Of a DNA stretch of 64,000 bases, positions 59,401 through 64,000 are shown one piece after another. The translations under genes were made by a program, and so were the position numbers. Origin of the DNA: Crotophaga sulcirostris (lineage: Eukaryota > Chordata > Aves > Cuculiformes > Crotophagidae); contig VYZB01000297.1 in assembly GCA_013397455.1 (NCBI GenBank), positions 270,140-334,139 on the forward strand, given 5' to 3'. Within the stretch, counting starts at the first letter, position 1; the number at the start of each line of letters is the position of its first letter. A model generated the notes under the pieces. That model was not told where the DNA came from. It did no database searches and saw only the letters and a list, made by a program, of their open reading frames with translations.

Positions 59401-62400
59401 AACTTTTAATGTCCTGAATCAGGGTGCTTGCATGCAGCCCCAGTCCCTTAATCTGTTACTGGCACCAGAGATGTTTTCCCTTCCCTGCTAATTGTGCAGG
59501 GCTGAGAAAATTCCTGGTAGAATATGGTATAGACCTCCCTTACTGAAAGACTGATGGCACTGATTTTTGTGCCATTATTAACTTAAACTTTATAAAGTGA
59601 TTTGCTATTAGATCCTAATTGCAGGTCAAAAATCCTACAAATAGCCAGAAGGTTTGAGGAAAAACAGCACTCTCCATTTGCTCTGTTGTTATTCTGTCCT
59701 TGTACGTGTGCTATAAACTCCTTTTGGAGAGAGGGTAGCAGAGTAGACACTGTAGGAGGAGAACATTACTATTTCTTATAGAAAGGCATGAAGAATGCAG
59801 TGATTGCAGAATTTTATATGTTACATAAAACCAAAACCAAATCTAAGGATCTTTTCTGTGTTATTGCAAAATAATCTTTTTGGGTTTTTAGATCTTATTG
59901 GAGGGTACTAATTTACAGGGGAGAATATGGGAGAACGTGAAAGCATCAGTACATTCCAGTGTTTTTTCCTTTATACTCCTTTTAATTATATAGTTGTTAC
60001 AATGAGATGACTGAATTGGCAAAAGAACAATCAGCAATTTTCTACAAATGAAAATAGGAAAATGAAGCAACAGTTTCTTAGCAACAAACTGGAAAATATG
60101 CTAAATAATATTTTTTCCTGCTGAGGTTTGTGTATGCAACACTCCAAGCATTGTTCTGAAGTAGACCCAGATTTTTGTGCATGGTTCTTTTAGGTTAATG
60201 TTCTTACAGTTTGCCTTGACATGGAGTTTTTCTGAAGAATGTCTGTTCATGGAGACATTCTTACTTGGAGTATGAATGGAATAAAAAAATCTTGTTTTGT
60301 AAGGCTAAGACATTATATGGAACATTAAAATGCATTTTTTAAGGGTTTAGTGAACTGTGAAAAAAAAAGAAAGCAAATTATTGTAGACAGAGGTTGCTCA
60401 TTTGGAAATGGTGAGTGACAGTTGATACAGCTCTGGCCGTCTCTCAGTGCTGGGGAACAGACTGAATTGAACTTTTACACAGTTCAGGTGCTGAGTCCTG
60501 AGAAGAACTGTGATTACACACTGTATAATCTACAGTGCACATTATGAAAGAAAGCATTACTTTCAAGTTGACCCAAAACGTATTGCTCCCCCTCAACATA
60601 ATCCAAAAATGTTCTGCTGATTTTTTTCCTCCTTTATTGGTTTGGTCATTGCCTGAGAAAAATCTGGCTTTTAATCTGGAGTGCACATATTTTGCCTGAA
60701 AGCGTTTCTTGGCATTTCCTTCTATATCCCTCAAACCAGTTTCTTCATATTCCAGCTTATTCAGGCATTGCAATACATGCTGAGACTTCCAAAATGTTCA
60801 ACTTCTCTGTGATTAATTTGATTTACAGGTTAATTCTTTGGGAACGTGTAACAGGTAAAGTAAGAATCACAACCTTGTCAGAGCAGTTCCCAGAAGACAG
60901 ATGCTTAACTGCTGAGTAGCAAAGCAGAATTGTGCATCTGTGCAACATGCCAGATTTCTTCACCCAGGAGTCCTTGGGTTGAGTCAGTGTATCTGAAGAA
61001 TCCTTCAGGTACAAAGTCCTCCCATCTGTTTTGTCTTTTTTTTTTTTTTTTTTTTTTTTCTGATCTGAATCTGTACTGCATTTAGATTTCATTGCTTTAG
61101 AAGGCATGAATAATACTATTCCTCTTCTTCCACAAGGTATGAGTGGCATTTTCCCCAGTGCTCTGCAGTTGTCTCCATCAGTGAAGGATTATTTAAGATC
61201 AGCTCTGTTTTGGCTTTGCAAGCTTACAAAGCCCCAGTGTTAAAATGGAAGTTACAATTCACTGTGCATTTCACAAAAGCAGTATGAAATAGCTCTTCTT
61301 TCTATTACAATAGCTATGACAAGGTTAGAATGAAGCTGGAAGTAGAGCTTTATTTGTGAGAAGAAAGTAGTGGAAAAGGGAGGAGCTGAAAGCAGCAGCA
61401 GTGGAAGGGAAGTCATGCGTGACTTTCATCACAGATGAGAATGACAGACCACTTGGGGCGAATATGCTTTCAAATTTACTATCAGAGGGGATTAATTTTT
61501 ATATCTGTGCATTTGGAACAAAATATGGAAGCTTTTTTTTTCCTGTCTAGCAAATGTGTGGGTCAAAAGGAGACATGTTTATCTGGGCAAGGTTCAAGAT
61601 TCTGTGATCTTTATTCCAGTCCTGTATTCAATTTACAGAAAAAAAACCAACTTATTTTTTACTCTGCTTTTCACATTTCCAGGATATTTGTAGATCTCTT
61701 TGACATATCTACTGATTTTAAAATTAATGGGAGTCATTCCTGCACAGTCTTTCCTAGACTGTGTTACAAGGACAGATTTTTAAAGGCAGTAAGGGAACTG
61801 TTTACATGTTTATAAAACCCCCTCTTCTTTAGTGGCTTAGAAAATTATGTAAAACATAATATGATAAATCAACCTAATTGTATACCTAAACTCCGCACTC
61901 CTCAGTCTTTAAAACTGAGTTATAAAACACCTGATTTGAAAACTGCAATGCATTCCTAATTCAAGGCACAGAAAAGAAAATATCTTTGGTCTCATATGAT
62001 CTTTAAGATTCATGAGAAGTATTTGCAAGGTGAAATAACCACAAAATAGCTGTTAAAGAACCTGCAAAAGGATTTTCCTGAGTAATGGAGATTGGGATTT
62101 CAGTTTGTTTTCCTAATACTTATCACTGACAGAAACCTGCATGTCAGGATTCTGAATCTGAGAATATTTTATAAAACATGTTTTTTTTCCCCTTGTGGAG
62201 CTAGTTAGGTAACTATTCTGAGAGGACATAGGTTCAGCTATAACTATTATGTTTGCTCTCTGATGATGTTCCCTGGTTAAAAGGATAATGCAAAGGAGAT
62301 GTTCGAAATAGTGTTTCTCTTTTTAATTCATCATCCTTGATGCTGTTTAATTCATCATGCCTTGAAAACTCCAAATGGTTTTGGTTTTCTATTACATAAC

Positions 62401-63307
62401 AGTTTAATTATTTATATGTACTTTGGATTAGATTTTTCTGCTAGTAATTCTGTTGTACATTTGAAATTAATGGAGGCGCTTTAATTTTTTACTGTTTCAC
62501 TGGTTTAACTGAGCATAGGATTTAGCCTACATGGTATACAGAGAAGTAACACACAACCAACCACGTTTATTTTTTTTTGCTAAATAAAAGCTGAGGAACT
62601 TACCAGTGATAAAATACAAGTCAACCACATTCTGGGCAATATACTACATCGTATTATCTAATCCTTACAATTTCTGAGATTACTTTTATACTTTATCAAC
62701 AAAACTTCCTGGGTCGTGCAAGCATTTCACAGTAATAGCAAAACTTTGCACCTACCCCACTAAGCTCTTGTACAATATTTACAGTTTATTTTTTTTCACT
62801 CCTGGTGTTTGATTGTTTAGTTGTGTTCAATATTATGATTGCAAAGGCCACTGTCTTGAGGCCTGGAGAATTACTTAACTCAGTAAATGCTAAGTGGAAC
62901 TGTGTGTGCTGATTCTTGTCCTGCATGCATTTTGCATCACCAACCCAACCCAAAAGAAGCTGCCTTACTAAATTTTTAATAGCAGGAGCATTTCCCATGC
63001 TTATTTGTCCATCAGTCAGGGGTGAAAATGGCATAGCTTCATTTTGAAACATACGCTCCCTTCTACCCCCAATCTACTCTGTATCTGTGAGACAGAATGA
63101 GAAATCCTACAGCACCAAAGGTGTAATCCCTGCTGAAGCCTGGCCTATTGTATCAGCGACGTGTGATCTGAGTCGAGGGAAAGGACGGTAAAGGTGAAGA
63201 ATAAGAAGCTATGAAGAGTGGAAGTGATGCCTTTGGTATAGCTTCACAATTCACTGCTGAGGATGTCAAAGGTTTTTCTTTGGTTTTTTTTTTTTTTTAG
63301 ATCAATG
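56401..63307. other. Intergenic region right of DDX24
   Basis: About 6.9 kb of AT-rich unique sequence with short A and T runs. In human, IFI27-family genes and PPP4R4 follow DDX24. I see no IFI27-type glycine/alanine-rich exon and no other exon. A transcript diverging from the DDX24 promoter is possible but not visible. Confidence 0.7.
61037..61059. repeat. Poly-T run
   Basis: More than 20 consecutive T residues, a poly-A on the minus strand. No retroposed parent sequence is recognised next to it. Confidence 0.9.
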
Positions 63308-63745
63308 TAGAATCATAGAATCATGGAATGGTTTGGGTTGGAAAGGACCTTAAAGCCCATCCAGTTTCAACCCCCCTGCCATGGGCAGGGACCCCTCCCA
63401 CCAGCCCAGGCTGCTCCAGGCCCCATCCAGCCTGGCCTGGGACACCTCCAGGGAGGGGGCAGCCACAGCTTCTCTGGGCAACCTGTACCAATGTCTCACC
63501 ACCCTCATTGGGAAGAATTTCTTCTTAATGTCTAATCTAACTCTTCCCCCTTCCAGTTTAAAGCTGTTCCCCCTCATCCTGTCACTGCGAGCCCTTGTAA
63601 AAAGCCCCTCCCCAGCTTTCCTGTAGCCCCTTCAGGTACTGCAAGGCCACTATGAGGTCTCCCCGGAGCCTTCTCCTCTCCAGCCCGAGCAACCCCAACT
63701 CTCTCAGCCTGTCCTGCATTCACTGGAGGAGGAACCTGCTCTGGA
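63308..63745 (-). mobile_element. CR1 LINE, longest copy in the window
   Basis: Inverted CR1 with the classic tail (AGAATCATAGAATCATGGAA), GGTTTGGGTTGGAAAGGACC, CTGCCATGGGCAGGGACC, CACCACCCTCATTGGGAAGA and CCTTCTCCTCTCCAGCCCGA to about 63745. Roughly 440 bp, and well preserved. Open frames here are parts of the element, not genes. Confidence 0.95.
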
Positions 63746-63769
63746 TTCATTAAGACCAGCACGTTTACG

Positions 63770-64000
63770 GGCTCTTTTTGTGCAATTCTGCTATGAAACA
63801 GCTGCGGCAGTGGCGCAGGTGGGGTGCCCTGGGACGGCTGGAAAGGGGCGCTCCCCGCGCTGAGGGGGCGCCAGCAGCGACGAGAAGCCCCCGGGGGAGG
63901 CCGCAGCTCTCCCGGGGGGGGCCGCCGTGGAAGAGGAGCCGGGGGACTCGGCGAGGCGGCGGCGGGGCCGCTTCTCCCCGCGGAGGCCGCTGCGGCGCCG
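63770..64000. promoter_or_regulatory. Left part of a CpG island at the window edge
   Basis: GC content and CpG density jump from about 63,780 (GGCGCTCCCCGCGCTGAGGG, GGCGAGGCGGCGGCGGGGCC). Such islands mark promoters of broadly expressed genes. PPP4R4 would be a candidate by human gene order, but no coding sequence of it is visible here. Confidence 0.6.

Noticed and set aside
63350..63577. 75-codon minus-strand ORF near the right edge
   Set aside because: It lies entirely within the CR1 copy at 63308-63745.
1..64000. CRISPR arrays, tRNA or rRNA genes, bacterial-type operons
   Set aside because: No regular repeat-spacer pattern, no tRNA A/B-box pair recognised, and the spliced vertebrate genes rule out a prokaryotic reading.

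Overview
The window is avian nuclear DNA. The genes are spliced, interspersed repeats are mostly 5'-truncated CR1 LINE copies (about 18 seen), and the two recognised genes, ASB2 and DDX24, are in the same order and orientation as on human 14q32. The CR1 load and the many copies with a TGATACTGTGATAC-type tail suggest a CR1-rich, non-galliform bird. A woodpecker-like lineage is possible, but that is only a guess. || Layout. (1) 1-15,096: the 5' half of ASB2 on the minus strand. It has two alternative first coding exons (14,824-15,068, with a ubiquitin-interacting motif, and 13,136-13,302) and four shared ankyrin-repeat exons (8,755-8,921; 7,896-8,051; 7,508-7,753; 4,614-4,785). The remaining ankyrin repeats and the SOCS box lie beyond the left edge. 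(2) 15,097-44,699: about 29.6 kb with no recognised gene. It holds CR1 copies, a 56-bp minisatellite, a perfect 24-bp inverted repeat, a decayed endogenous-retrovirus pol relic broken by two CR1 insertions, and two exon-like ORFs of unknown affiliation. Mammals have OTUB2 in this interval; I see no trace of it. (3) 44,700-56,109: complete DDX24 on the minus strand, with eight coding exons giving 800 codons in one consistent frame and all DEAD-box motifs. Its last intron appears to use a GC-AG donor. (4) 55,880-56,400: the CpG-rich DDX24 promoter, with a perfect CRE and a tandem 21-bp GC-box array. (5) 56,400-64,000: gene-poor sequence, one long CR1 at 63.3-63.7 kb, and the start of a second CpG island at the right edge that probably belongs to a gene outside the window. 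|| How the genes relate. ASB2 is the substrate-recognition subunit of a cullin-5 E3 ubiquitin ligase (muscle and haematopoietic isoforms, filamin substrates). DDX24 is a nucleolar DEAD-box RNA helicase. They are neighbours by conserved synteny, not by a shared pathway. I found no CRISPR array, operon, tRNA or rRNA. I did not find a new biological system. The best leads are the nested retroelement structure, the hairpin, the GC-AG intron, the missing OTUB2, and the orphan exon-like ORF carrying an RFQI motif.
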